A DNA stretch of 64,000 nucleotides, from contig NC_084896.1 in assembly GCF_958979055.1 (NCBI RefSeq), positions 5,026,501 to 5,090,500 on the forward strand. Direction: 5' to 3'. This DNA is from Alnus glutinosa. Taxonomy: Eukaryota > Streptophyta > Magnoliopsida > Fagales > Betulaceae. This document shows positions 12,276-22,305 of the stretch, piece by piece. The notes under the pieces were generated by a model. It searched no databases, was not told the origin of the DNA, and saw only the letters and a list, made by a program, of their open reading frames with translations. A program made the position numbers and the translations under genes. Position 1 is the first letter of the stretch, and each line of letters opens with the position of its first letter.

Positions 12276-12500
12276 TTTTTTAAAAATTAAATACAATTTC
12301 TACTATGGGGGACGTGTATTTTAAATACACGTCTCCCGCGCGCCACCATTTTAAAATTCAAAATAATATAGAGTACATACACTTAGGGTTAGAGTTAGGG
12401 TTAGGATTTTTTGCTATATATAGTACATGCACTTAGGGTTATGGTTTTTTGCTATATAAAATACATACACTTATGATTAGGGTTTATATGATGAGTTATA
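10920..12500. repeat. TA-rich tandem array of about 38-42 bp units containing TTAGGGTTAGGG-like cores
   Basis: The unit contains ATATATAGTATATACACTT followed by AGGGTTAGGGTTTAT and recurs about thirty times with drift, for example near 10990, 11027, 11067, 11169 and 11209. It lies wholly inside the outer CACTA element. There is no coding potential. Confidence 0.75.
12310..12345. repeat. Palindrome GACGTGTATTT/AAATACACGTC
   Basis: An internal copy of the ACGTGTATT palindrome type used in the element's subterminal region, followed by CCGCGCGCCA. It resembles the start of the larger hairpin at 12813-12910. Confidence 0.6.
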
Positions 12501-12727
12501 TATATATATATATATATATATATAAGTACGTAAACCCTAACCCTAAATTGACATATTGTACTATATGCATAATTAAACCAAATTTCTGCTATATATATGT
12601 AGACCCAAAAAAAAAATAAAAATAAAAAATTGCAACATGAGTTTATGTTTTAGTTTTAGGGCTTAGGATTTATCAATGTGTACATGCAGTGCATAAACTT
12701 AGGGTTGCATGGGTTTATATAAAATAG

Positions 12728-12763
<36 letters not shown>

Positions 12764-12812
12764 TAAAATATATTTTATATATAATTATAATATTAGAAAA
12801 ATCGCATAAGGA

Positions 12813-12910
12813 GACGTGTATTTATATACACGTCTCCAATTGGGCACGTGTACGAATTGTTTGGCCAGGTGCTGCGCGGGAGTTCTCCCGCGCGCCACCT
12901 GGCCAAACGT
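12813..12910. repeat. GC-rich hairpin inside the outer CACTA element
   Basis: TTTGGCCAGGTG...GCGCGGGAG pairs with CTCCCGCGC...CACCTGGCCAAA around a three-base loop, a stem of about 22 bp. It is preceded by a GAGACGTGTATTT/ATACACGTCTC palindrome. The surroundings are almost pure AT. Confidence 0.75.
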
Positions 12911-12974
12911 AATAACATATATATCTTATATAATTTTTAAAAATATAATAATTTTGAAATAAAATATATTATTT

Positions 12975-12978
<4 letters not shown>

Positions 12979-13040
<62 letters not shown>
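12979..13040. repeat. (TA)n microsatellite
   Basis: About 30 uninterrupted TA units immediately before a CT-rich tract. Confidence 0.9.
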
Positions 13041-13048
<8 letters not shown>

Positions 13049-13077
13049 AGAAATTGGAAGCTACCCATTTCTGCACT

Positions 13078-13078
13078 C

Positions 13079-13124
<46 letters not shown>

Positions 13125-13290
13125 GCGAGCTCAGCCGGCCGGCGTGGTGATCGAGCTCTCTGCCGTGTCTCCGGCGTCGTCACCTCTCCCTCTCACCGAC
13201 TGTCTCTCTCTCACCGACCCTCCCTCTCTCTCGCTCTCCCTCTCTCACAGCCCGGCCGGCTCTCTCTCTCTATGTTCAGTGGCCGGTTGA
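13078..13290. repeat. (CT)n microsatellite and CT-rich tract with CCGGC cores
   Basis: About 22 CT dinucleotides (13078-13122), then CT-rich sequence with GCCGGCCGGC cores. The open frame across it is a low-complexity artefact. Confidence 0.85.
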
Positions 13291-13299
13291 TATATGTTA

Positions 13300-14035
13300 T
13301 ATATATATATATATACACATTTGCTAACTTATATATTGTTTCTTCACAATATATTCTGAATATGCAGGTATATATATAAGGAGCCCTAAATCCACAAACT
13401 GGCAGTGAGTATTTTGCCCCTTAAATTTGTATTTCATTTTTTGTTCCACATGTAAATTTGTACTAACTATATAAATATATTGTAATAATTTTTATTTGTT
13501 CTTGATTGATAATTGTAATAATTTTTGGACTGTGTTCTATTTTTTTATCGCAATGTTGATTTGTATGCTTATATTTCTGTTTTTTTTTTTTTTTTGGGTT
13601 TTCATGGACTAGGTATTTCATTTTTGCTATAGTTTGTGTTTTTGTTTTTAACAATGCTGCATGTATTTTTGTGTTAGTACACATTTGATAATTTTTTTTT
13701 TGTAGGCGTTTGTATTTTTGTGTCATTTAATGTTATATGTATTTTTGTTTTTTTGGAAGCCATGTTCTTTTTTGCCATGTTGTGTTTTTATTGTTTTTAA
13801 TTTTTTCTGTCCTAATTTTTTATTTGAGAGGTTATATATATATATATTTGAATGTGTTATTATGGATTACAATGTTTTTTTGTTAGTTAAACAAAATCAA
13901 ACAATGTCCGATATTAGTTTAGCGTTATAAACCAACGATAACACTTTTGAAAATAATAAATGGGAAAAAAAAAAAAATGGGTTTGAATAAAAAAAGAAAA
14001 AATTAAAATTGACCGTCTACTTTTTAAGAAATACT
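13300..14035. other. T-rich interior of the outer CACTA element, no gene seen
   Basis: T-rich on the plus strand with only artefactual frames. A GCAG followed by GT-rich stretches is not enough to call an exon. Confidence 0.45.
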
Positions 14036-15190
14036 TAAACTCCAACCCTAAACTTTATATCCTAAAATCATAACCATAAAACCAACACAATAATAAACCC
14101 TTAAATAAACTCTGAATCCTACACGTTCTAAAAAAAAACCCTTACCCTAAACCCCAAACCCTAAACCTTAAACCCTAAAAAAAAAATCCTACACTTTCAA
14201 ACCCTAAAAACCCTAACCCTAAACCTTAAACCCTAAACCCTAAACCCTAAAAAAAAAATATCCTACACTTTCTAAAAAAAGAAACCCTAACACTAAAAAC
14301 AAAAATCCTAACCTTAAACCCTAAACCCTAAAAAACTAAAACCCTAAACCCTAAACCCTAATCCTAGATCCTTAAAAAAAAAAAAAAAAAATCCTACACT
14401 TTCTAAATAAAAACCCTAACCCTAAACCATAACGAACCCTAAACCCTAAACCCTAAAAAAAAAATATCCTACACTTTCTAAAAAAAGAAACCCTAACACT
14501 AAAAACAAAAATCCTAACCTTAAACCCTAAACCCTAAAAAAAAAAATATCCTACACTTTCTAAAAAAAGAAATCCTAACACTAAAAACAAAAATCCTAAC
14601 CTTAAACCCTAAACCCTAAGAAACTAAAACCCTAAACCCTATTCCTAGATCCTTAAAAAAAAAAAAAAATCCTACACTTTCTAAATAAAAACCCTAACCC
14701 TAAACCATAACGAACCCTAAACCCTAAAAAAAAAAATCCTACACTTTCTAAAAAAAGAAACCCTAACACTAAAAACAAAAATCCTAACCTTAAACCCTAA
14801 ACCCTAAAAAGAAAATATCCTACACTTTCTAAAAAAAGAGATCCTAACACTAAAAACAAAAATCCTAACTTTAAACCCTAAACCCTAAGAAACTAAAACC
14901 CTAAACCCTAAACCCTATTCCTAGATCCTTAAAAAAAAAAAAAAAATCCTACACTTTCTAAATAAAAACCCTAACCCTAAACTATAACGAACCCTAAACC
15001 CTAAACCCCCCAAAAAAAATATCCTACACTTTCTAAAAAAAGAAACCCTAACAATAAAAACAAAAATCCTAACCTTAAACCCTAAACCCTAAGAAACTAA
15101 AACCCTAAACCCTAACAAACCCTAATCCTAGATCCTAAAAAAAAAAAAATCCTACACTTTCTAAATTTATACCCTAACCCTAAACCCTTA
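14036..15190. repeat. Telomere-like CCCTAAA array arranged in units of about 280 bp
   Basis: Dense short runs of CCCTAAACCCTAAA are separated by A-tracts and a recurring TCCTACACTTTCTAA block. The marker TTTCTAAATAAAAACCC recurs near 14400, 14680 and 14957, giving a higher-order period of about 280 bp over three to four copies. CCCTAAA is the plant telomere repeat, but the degenerate spaced form and the position inside a CACTA element argue for an interstitial array rather than a chromosome end. Confidence 0.85.
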
Positions 15191-15264
15191 AGGAAAAAAA
15201 AAATTAAATTAAAAATTTATTTAAATGAAAAATTCAATTTGGAATTTTTTTTTTAAAAAAATAA

Positions 15265-15500
15265 CCGGTTTGACACGTGTATTGTGATACACGTTTTGAC
15301 ATGAGTATTTTAAATACACGTGTCAAACCGGTTTGACACGTGTATTTTCATACACGTGTCAAATTTGACACGTGTATATCAATACACGTGTCAAATTGTG
15401 CAGTTAATGACGTGCACATTTGACACGCGTCTCACGCGTGTCAAAATGCACGTGTCTAACTGTTTGACACGTGTACGACACTGTACACGTGTCAAAATGC
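15265..15500. repeat. Right subterminal palindromic repeats of the outer CACTA element
   Basis: Repeated TTTGACACGTGTATT / AATACACGTGTCAAA hairpins, matching 3537-3712 at the left end. The core ACACGTGT also contains a G-box. Confidence 0.82.
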
Positions 15501-15759
15501 TTATATTTTTGTAGTGAATATATGCTTTATCTATCCATTGTAGAATCGAGGTGTTATAAGTATATGATTTTTAAGAATAATTTTTTAAATCGCACATATT
15601 AAAATTAAATCACACTTATTAAAATAGCAACCCAAACAAAACAATAGGAAAAAAAAAAAAAATTACATCAAACAACCGGTCACGCACAACAGAAAGAAAA
15701 TTAGAAGGACTAGATCGAAATCCACGCACAATCCTTAAACTACTATATATATATAGAAA

Positions 15760-17487
15760 TTAAGGAAATGCCTCAATAACAGACTGCGGAGCAGGAATGG
15801 GTTTCACTGTGTATCTGCTAAATCCAGCCTTTTCAAGAACAAATCCCCACTCCTTGAAGGTCCTCTCTTTGCCAGTATTAGTATGAGCCATCATGATCAT
15901 GTCTAGCGCCAACCTCACATCAGTTAGCTTGTCCGTTTCTGCTTCTTCAATCACCGCCTCAACAATTATTACCTTCCCTTTGTCCCCCGGAATGGCCTCT
16001 CTGCATTTCTTAAGGATTTGGATGCATTCGTTGTCTCCCCAATCATGGAGAACCCACTGCAATTGATCACAAGCCAAATTGATTAATTAAGCCAAAAGAG
16101 CTAGCTGGACATGCATCCTTAGGGGTGTCCTGCAACTCCAGAAAGAAAAACTTTTCTTGGGCTATATTATGTACTCCTAGAGAGTAGTGGCTTAATTGTG
16201 TTTCAATTAACAGTAGGATGGTAAATGAACAAGTTTATTCGACAATCTACTTGTATAAACTTTATTTGAATTCGGTTCGTTTAATAAGTGAGCCGATCGT
16301 AAAAACAAAATTAAGCTAGATTATTAAATGAGTTATACTCGTATAACTTCGTTTTTATATTTTTATAGTATTATTTTAATTTTATAATTAGACCATTTTA
16401 AGTAAAGTGGAATTTTATTCTTAATATAATAGATATATTAACTTGAATTATTGTTGTTGTGAGTCTTGATATATATATATATATATATTGGATAAGTCCG
16501 AGCTCCACTCTTGTTTAAAATAAAATTAAATAAAAGATTTTTAACATTGAATACTACGCTACACTATAAGTCTATATGTCTATATGTATTCTATAAGTAT
16601 GAAAAGATTGAAACGAATGTTGCAGCTGGTTTAACCACATGCAGGCCTTTCTCTTTTGAAATCGCTTCCTAATCACATAAATGATCTACATTGATGAGAC
16701 CAATTTCATTGCGGGTCATAGTTACCTGTAGGAAAGCAGCATCAGCCTTTGGAACACTTGAAAACATGTCACCCCCGACATGTTCAACTCCAATGGACTC
16801 TGCCGCAACAGAAACAACATGAGGAAGATCAAAGTTGATGCCTTGAAGTGATGGGAATGCCTTCACCAACATCTGCAAAGTCGTTCCATTGCCCCCACCA
16901 ACATCCACCAAACTGCTAAGCCCATCAAACACCTCTGGACAACCGTGAATCATGGCAGGCACCACCTTCCTGGCACCACAAGCCATTGCTTCATTGATAA
17001 GCTTGCTGTGAGCGGGATTTTCCGCAGCATAGCTCCATACATCTTCGCCATGAGCCACATCAAATGGTGCAGTCTCATTGGCTAGAACACGGGCGCTTAA
17101 ACTATGCCATGGTGCTAGCATCACCGGGCTGCTTTCTAGCAAAATCAAAGCAGCCATGCTACGCTCTCCATTTCTGATTAGACGGCGGGATAGACTCGTT
17201 TGTGCGTAACCTGGGAAGCCATGGGTGGTGAGTTCCTCTTTGAATATTCCGCGGTGCATTAGGAACCTCATTATGCGGTAGAGGGGGGACGGAGCGCATG
17301 TTAGAGCTGATGACAACTCGGAGAGTGTCATAGGGCTTCCGTGGCTTTCAATGGCATCGGCTATCCCAAGCTCAATGGCACACTTGACTACCGCCATTTC
17401 TGTGAACCCGAATGCGTATTTCCAGATAGCCACTTCTGCTTGTTCTTCTTCCTCGTGCCACGCTGCCTCTCTTTGTGTCTCTTCCAT
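15760..17487 (-). CDS. OMT-A: plant class II (COMT-like) O-methyltransferase, two exons, intact
   Basis: Exons 17487-16726 and 16056-15760 have GT-AG borders (GTAACT donor, TTGCAG acceptor), a 669-bp intron and no stop; the product is 352 residues, the normal family length. Residues about 20-115 form the dimerisation domain (FGFTEMAVVKCAIELGIADA). The SAM motif LVDVGGGNG is at 193-201, FDLPHVV at 219-225, GGDMF at 238-242, catalytic H258 in WVLHDWGDNE, and the flanking acids E287 and E318. By family knowledge it methylates a phenolic hydroxyl using S-adenosylmethionine in the cytosol; closest resemblance is to reticuline 7-O-/xanthohumol 4-O-methyltransferase-like proteins, substrate unknown. 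It is the most diverged member here, on the opposite strand, and has the longest intron. Confidence 0.93.
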
Positions 17488-17542
17488 CTCTCTGATTGAG
17501 AAATCTATTTTAGCCTTGCTAAGACATTTCAGATCAGAGCTT

Positions 17543-17552
17543 CATATATACA
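17543..17552 (-). promoter_or_regulatory. Putative TATA box of OMT-A
   Basis: TGTATATATGA on the minus strand, about 60 bp upstream of the ATG at 17487. The spacing leaves room for a short leader. Confidence 0.5.
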
Positions 17553-17559
17553 AGAAAGA

Positions 17560-18180
17560 ATAATTGACGCGCATTTGGAAATGAAGCTATCACTATCACA
17601 GAGATTCTTCAAGGATTTCACTCCTCTTTTTTTTCTTTCAACTTTTATGATAATGGAGCAACAACTTTTTTAGATTAGTGGATGTAGGCGCCCACTGCAT
17701 ATAGAATCCTATGTCAGATATGGATAGATATATATATAATAAGTATTTGGCCGACAAAGATACAAAATGCTCAATATAAAATGGACCAATCTAGCTATCT
17801 GTCAATTATCACATGCAATAAATCTGCTCAATAGCTAGCCAGCAATTTCCAAGCTAGGGTCCCGAGGAGCTGCGGCGTTTGTAATTGTTGGCTATTAATT
17901 TGGCAGATCGATTTTGATGATGTAAGGAAATTGTAAGTGTTGTGGTCATTCCCACCTTTAATTACTTTTATTAGAAGTGAAAATTTTTAATTAGTTGTTG
18001 ACATTTGAAGAAAGAAAACCCAGACGATCATTTTCTTATGGCATTAAACAAATATTTTTTTTATTTTCTAGGCAATCAAACATCTTAATTGATAGAGCTG
18101 GCACTACTTGTAATACCTGGTTGCCATTATTACAAAAAGAAAAATAATACATATATATGGTTCCTTTAAATTGTACATAA
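17560..18180. other. Spacer between OMT-A and the minus-strand OMT relic
   Basis: AT-rich with no frame of interest. The part next to 18180 resembles the 3' flank of the other OMT genes (TAATAATGGCAAC-like and AGAAAATAAAAACATATTT-like stretches seen in inverse), so it belongs to the relic gene below. Confidence 0.5.
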
Positions 18181-18181
18181 T

Positions 18182-18486
18182 TTAGGGAAATGCCTCAATA
18201 ACAGATTGCACAGCATGAATGGATTTGACGTTGTATCTTGTAAATCCAGCCTTCCGAAGAAGAAATTCCCACTCCTTGAAGGTCCTTTAATTTCTTTGCC
18301 CGCATTTGTATGAGCCATCATCGCCATGTCTAGCATCAACCTTGCATCACTAATTAGCTTGTCCATTTTCGCTTCTTCAATAACAGCCTCAACAATTATT
18401 ACCTTTCCTTTGTCTTCTGAAATTGCTTCTAAGCAGTTCTTAAGGATTTGGATGCACTCGTCGTCTCCCCAACCATGCAGAATCCA
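18182..18486 (-). pseudogene. OMT relic: exon 2 only, frameshifted
   Basis: Reads WILHGWGDDECIQILKN onward behind an intact TTGCAG acceptor at 18487, and ends AFP-stop like the intact genes. It is 8 bases longer than the 297-bp exon 2 of the other copies: 3 extra bases at DKL-I-SDARL and 5 extra bases after GGCAAAGAA. The latter breaks the frame just before the conserved RTFKEW. No exon 1 lies upstream, where CT-rich and other unrelated sequence is found. It shares the HGW variant with OMT-C and OMT-E. Confidence 0.9.
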
Positions 18487-18689
18487 CTGCAATTCACAAA
18501 GGTGACTTATTCAAGCAAAACAAATATGTATATATAAAAAGGTTATTCAATCGGTGTGAAGCCCGCCAGATACAATTATTTTTTTTTTAAAAAAAATAAA
18601 AAATAAAGAAGAATGAACATAAAATTGTAGTGATATAAAATAAGATGAGGTAAAATTGTAATTTAAAAAAAATTGAAGCTAATAATAAA

Positions 18690-18832
18690 AGGGGTTTGAT
18701 TCCTACACTTCACCGGTATAATAATTGTACAACACCCCCTCATATGGGAGGGGCTCCACACACTGGGCGCCACCTCCATGTGAGGGGGTGTTGTATAATT
18801 ATTGTGGTGGTGTTGTAAATCCATCATTTTTC
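18690..18832. mobile_element. MITE-like hairpin element
   Basis: GTATAATAATTGTACAACACC...CATATG on the left is inverted as CATGTGAGGGGGTGTTGTATAATTATTG on the right, with weaker pairing outside, giving arms of about 55 bp around a short loop. There is no coding capacity. I could not fix the target duplication. Confidence 0.65.
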
Positions 18833-18925
18833 ATAATAAAATAATATTATGCTTGGTCTTTATCTACATGCACGTGTGTAGCTGTGGATTATTTTGGTTT
18901 TTTGGGAGATATTTTTTTCCCTGAC

Positions 18926-19165
18926 TCACGCCTCTCCCCTTTTCCTTTTATTTCTCTTTTTTGTTTTTTTTTTTTTTTCTTCTTCTTCTTATCTCCTTTG
19001 ACGCCTCTCCTCTTTTCCTTTTATTTCTCTTTTCTTTTTTTCCTCTTTTATTTATTCTTTTTATCTCCTTTGACTCCTGTCACGCCTCTCCCCTTTTCCT
19101 TTTATTTTTCTTTGATTTTTTCCTTTCCTTTGTTTCTTCTTCTTATCTCCTTCTCCGTTCTCCCG
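18926..19165. repeat. CT-rich tandem repeat, three units of about 75 bp
   Basis: ACGCCTCTCCYCTTTTCCTT followed by TTATTTCTCTTT recurs at about 18927, 18999 and 19083. The open frame through it is pyrimidine-driven low complexity. Confidence 0.7.
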
Positions 19166-19649
19166 TCACGTGCACGCCAGATTGAGCAAGAGAGAATGGA
19201 TCAGAGAGAGAGAGAGCTGATTCGTGACTCCGTGAGAGAGACGCAGAAATTAGAAGAAGAAGAAGAGAAAAGTATGGGTTTTCAGCGATGGGTTTTCAGC
19301 AGAGATTAAGAAAGAAGAGGCTGGAGCTAGCTAATGCCCTCTTGTCTCCGATGGCCGATCTATGTAACCTTATTCCGTTTGTTTCTTTTTTCTTTTACAA
19401 GGGCAATATTTTTCTTATTGATTTTTGTTGTTGCAGATTTGATATTTTTGTTTTTAATTTAATAGTTTTTTTTTGTGAATAACACTTCATTTTTTTGTCA
19501 TTTCGTCTAAGATTTTATGTTTCCTTATTTTTTTTTCCCTTTCTATTGCAATATTGCTCTCATTTACAGCCCTGTTTCTTGCAAAATGGTAGTCCAGCTT
19601 TATTTTTTTTGCCATGAATAATGAAGTTGTTGTTCATTTGAGTCTTAGA

Positions 19650-19845
19650 AGTCTAAACGGGTCGTGACGACCCGTTATGCTAAATGGGTTTCACGGGTCG
19701 TGTGGGGTGACCCGTGAAATTGTCATGTCGTGTCATGTCTGGAGCCCTGACCCGTTAATATAAACGGGTCGTGCTGAATCTAGCTTAAACGGGTCGCGAG
19801 TCGTAAACGGGTCATGTTAGATACCTGTTTTGCCGACCCTTACTA
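19650..19845. repeat. Cluster of inverted and direct ACGGGTCGTG / GACCCGT motifs
   Basis: At least eight copies of CGGGTCGTG, GACCCGTTA or close variants in under 200 bp, in both orientations. Similar clusters occur in the ends of several plant repeats, but I cannot assign a family. Confidence 0.5.
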
Positions 19846-19849
19846 ATCC

Positions 19850-20060
19850 ATGGGCGTTTGCCACGTGCTCATAATTTGATTGGGCAGCAACTAGAAATCT
19901 AGATGCATGCATATATGGTTCAAACTTGGCCTAGTGGCCTGAATCAGGTCCAATATTAAATTTGGCCTTGTTAGGTTCTGCGCTTGATACTCTACAACTT
20001 GGCCTAGAACGTACCCAGCTTAAATATTGGCTTTCGCCGCTGGGTTACAACGTACTTGCG
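19850..20060 (-). pseudogene. Inverted remnant of an OMT upstream region
   Basis: The reverse complement contains GTTCTA-GATTTCTAGTTG-like sequence, AATCAAATTATGAGCACGTGG and, further up, CAAGGCC...CTGATTCAGG...GCC. This is the same series of blocks found 150-500 bp upstream of OMT-B to OMT-E (for example 25640-25870). With the exon-2 relic at 18182-18486 on the same strand it marks the former promoter of a minus-strand OMT whose exon 1 is gone. Confidence 0.65.
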
Positions 20061-20360
20061 CGCTACAAGTTTTTTTAAGTCTTCTACTGGCAATCGATAT
20101 AGCTAGCACATATTTAGTTTGGATGTACTATTTATTTGATTGTATCAGAAAATTCAATAAATTGGGATTTTCTTGTTGGGGAATATACGCAGGTGATCAT
20201 TTCAGGGCAAACACGTGACCATGCATGAGCTTCGAGAGGGATAGGATGTGCTACAAGTTTGTTGAGGGTTACGAAAAAGAGGGTGTATATGTTACTTGGC
20301 GTTTTACTTGCCATTTTTACTGCTCCACTACAGATCATGTTACACATCATTCAAATTGTA

Positions 20361-20750
20361 CACTATAAAAAACTGGAAATATATTTAGTAACGTGCAAAA
20401 TTTTTCACGTTACTAAAGTATTTAGTAACATGCAAATTTTGCACATTATTAATTTAGTAACGTAGAAAATTTTGAACGTTACTAAATAGTAATGTGCAAA
20501 AGTTTGCACGTCATTAAATATTGTCAATATATATTTTTTTAAATAATATAATTTTATATATTTAATGACGTATAAACTTTTGCATGTTACAAATTTAATT
20601 ACATTCAAAATTTTCTACGTTAATCAATTAGTAACGTGCAAAATTTACTACATTACTAAATATTTTAAATTATATAATACAAAAATTATATAATTTTAAA
20701 TATTTAGTAACGTGTTAAATTATAAAAAATAATATAATTCTAAATATTTC
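20361..20750. mobile_element. Truncated CACTA-like terminus with AACGTGCAAAATTTT subterminal repeats
   Basis: Starts CACTATAAAAAACTGG, a CACTA-type end, followed by about nine alternating inverted copies of TTAGTAACGTGCAAAATTTT. No matching TTTTTTATAGTG end was found nearby and the sequence ends at the poly-C tract at 20755, so I read it as one surviving end of an element. Confidence 0.55.
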
Positions 20751-20754
20751 GTAA

Positions 20755-20772
20755 CCCCCCCCCCCCCCCCCC
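20755..20772. repeat. Poly-C tract (18 C) at the start of duplication block 1
   Basis: Eighteen consecutive C, followed by AAGGCTAACCATGAG. The same junction (26 C, then the same sequence) opens block 2 at 44525. Both tracts are preceded by TTTCGTA. Confidence 0.9.
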
Positions 20773-20821
20773 AAGGCTAACCATGAGTTTTTTTTTTTTG
20801 GAAGATGAGATTTTTTATTTT

Positions 20822-20874
<53 letters not shown>

Positions 20875-21335
20875 TTCTTTTTCATAATTTATTGTTTTCT
20901 TCTTTCTTTTTTTTTTTTTTTAATTTAATAAAAGACTGGTTTTACTTTTTTCTTTTTCGTTTTTTAATTTTCATTTTCTTTTTCGTTTTTCAGTTTTTTT
21001 TTTAAGATAACTTTTTACTTTTTTTTTTGTTTTTTTTTTCGAAAAATTAGAATTTTTTTTTTTAATTTTCAGTTAATTTTCGGTTTTTTTTTTTAAAAAA
21101 AAAAAAAAAAATTCTTTCTTTCTCTTTTTTTTTTCTTTTTTTTTTTAAAAAAAAAAATTAATAGAAAACTAGTTTTTCTTTTTTCTTTTTTCTTTTTCGA
21201 AAAAAAAAATCGTTATTTAATTTTTTTTTTTTGTTTTACTTTAATGTTTTTAATTTGTTTTTTAAAAATAAATGTTTTAGTTTCTTTTTATTTTTTTATT
21301 TTTTATTTTTTTCGAAAAATTGGTTTTTTCGATTG
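20773..21335. repeat. T-rich low-complexity stretch with a TA microsatellite
   Basis: Long T and A runs with TTTTCG interruptions and (TA)n at 20831-20870. It is repeated at 44551-45165 with differences in homopolymer length. Confidence 0.8.
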
Positions 21336-22055
21336 GAGTAATACACTAGGATTGATTGGATGATTCTATCAATCCTATGATCATGTCACGATCAATCGCA
21401 CATTAGATCAAACTGATAACTACGTCGAGTTTGATTGATCGGATGTTCGTGTCACAATAGATCGAATCGATGCACTAGGATGAATTAGATATTTGATCAA
21501 ACTTTCACTTGTGTCAAGTTTAATCGATCATTTGATTGTATCACGATCGATTAAGCATCCAATTGTAGGGGTTTATGTAACGGGTGGAGGAAGAAAAAAT
21601 AAATAAATAAATGAAAGAATTAGTGACATTTTACATTTGACACATCACTAATTAATGACAGATATTCTATCGATCCTATGATCATGTCATGATCGATTGG
21701 ACTAGTACGTATTATGATCAATCACACGTTAGATCGAACATTCACTATGTCAAGTTCGATTGATCGAACTCTATCACGATCGATCAGACTAATTAATGCA
21801 CTATGATCGATTGGATGGTCTATCAATCTTATTGATCTATCACGATTGATCGGATGATCTATCGATTCTATGGATCGATCACGATCGATTGGATGATCTA
21901 TTGATCCTATTGATCTATCACGACCGATCGGATGATCTATCGATCTATCAAGATCGATTGGATGATCTATTGATCCTATTGATCGATCACGATCGATCGG
22001 ATGATCTATCGATCCTATTGATCCATCACAATCGATCGAATGATCTATCGATCCT
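21336..22055. repeat. GATC-rich tandem repeat (GATCGATCGGATGATCTATC units)
   Basis: A degenerate unit of about 36 bp, built of GATC palindromes and CTATTGATC, repeats most regularly from about 21810. The same array is at 45166-45956, where it has about one extra unit. The frame through it encodes an artefactual DDLSILLI-type repeat. Confidence 0.85.
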
Positions 22056-22305
22056 ATTCAAAGAGGAACTCAACACCCATGGCTCCCTATGTTATGCACA
22101 AACGAGTTTGTCTCGCTGTCTGGTGAGATATGGAGAACACAGCATGGTTGCTTTCTTTATGCTAAATAGCAGCCCACTGGTGATGGCATCATTGCATCGT
22201 CTCAGTGCCCGTGTTCTAGCCAATGAGAGTACTTCACCATTTGATGTGGCTCATGGTGAAGATGCATGGAGCTTTTTAGCAGCCAATCCTGCTCATAGTC
22301 ATCTC
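22056..22305 (+). pseudogene. OMT exon-1 fragment, first copy
   Basis: A 250-bp piece matching codons about 83-166 of OMT-B (FKEELNTHGS...AANPAHSHL). It starts abruptly after the GATC array and ends abruptly at the CTCTC border with LTR-element sequence. It has the NESTSPF insertion typical of B and D, so it derives from that branch. The frame happens to be open with the flanks (21889-22341) but holds neither SAM motif nor catalytic residues. Confidence 0.9.

Larger units (their letters stand above)
3518..15516. mobile_element. Outer CACTA (En/Spm) element, non-autonomous, interrupted by a second CACTA element
   Basis: The left end is CACTACAAAAATTTCC at 3518; the right end, read inward on the minus strand, is CACTACAAAAATATAAGC at 15516. 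The 3-bp target duplication AAT lies at 3515-3517 and 15517-15519. Next to both ends are clusters of palindromic subterminal repeats built on ACACGTGT/ACACGCGT (3537-3712 and about 15265-15500), typical of CACTA transposase-binding regions. Without the inner insertion at 3713-10444 the element is about 5.3 kb. It holds TA-rich tandem repeats, CT microsatellites and telomere-like arrays but no transposase frame, so it would need a helper element to move. Confidence 0.85.

Noticed and set aside
13054-13290. Coding frame rich in serine/leucine
   Set aside because: It is the translation of a CT microsatellite.
14036-15190. Chromosome end (true telomere)
   Set aside because: The repeats are degenerate, interrupted by A-tracts and higher-order units, and bounded by CACTA subterminal repeats and genes on both sides.
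18884-19309. Membrane protein with many F/L residues
   Set aside because: The frame is a translation of a CT/T-rich tandem repeat; there is no domain or splice evidence.
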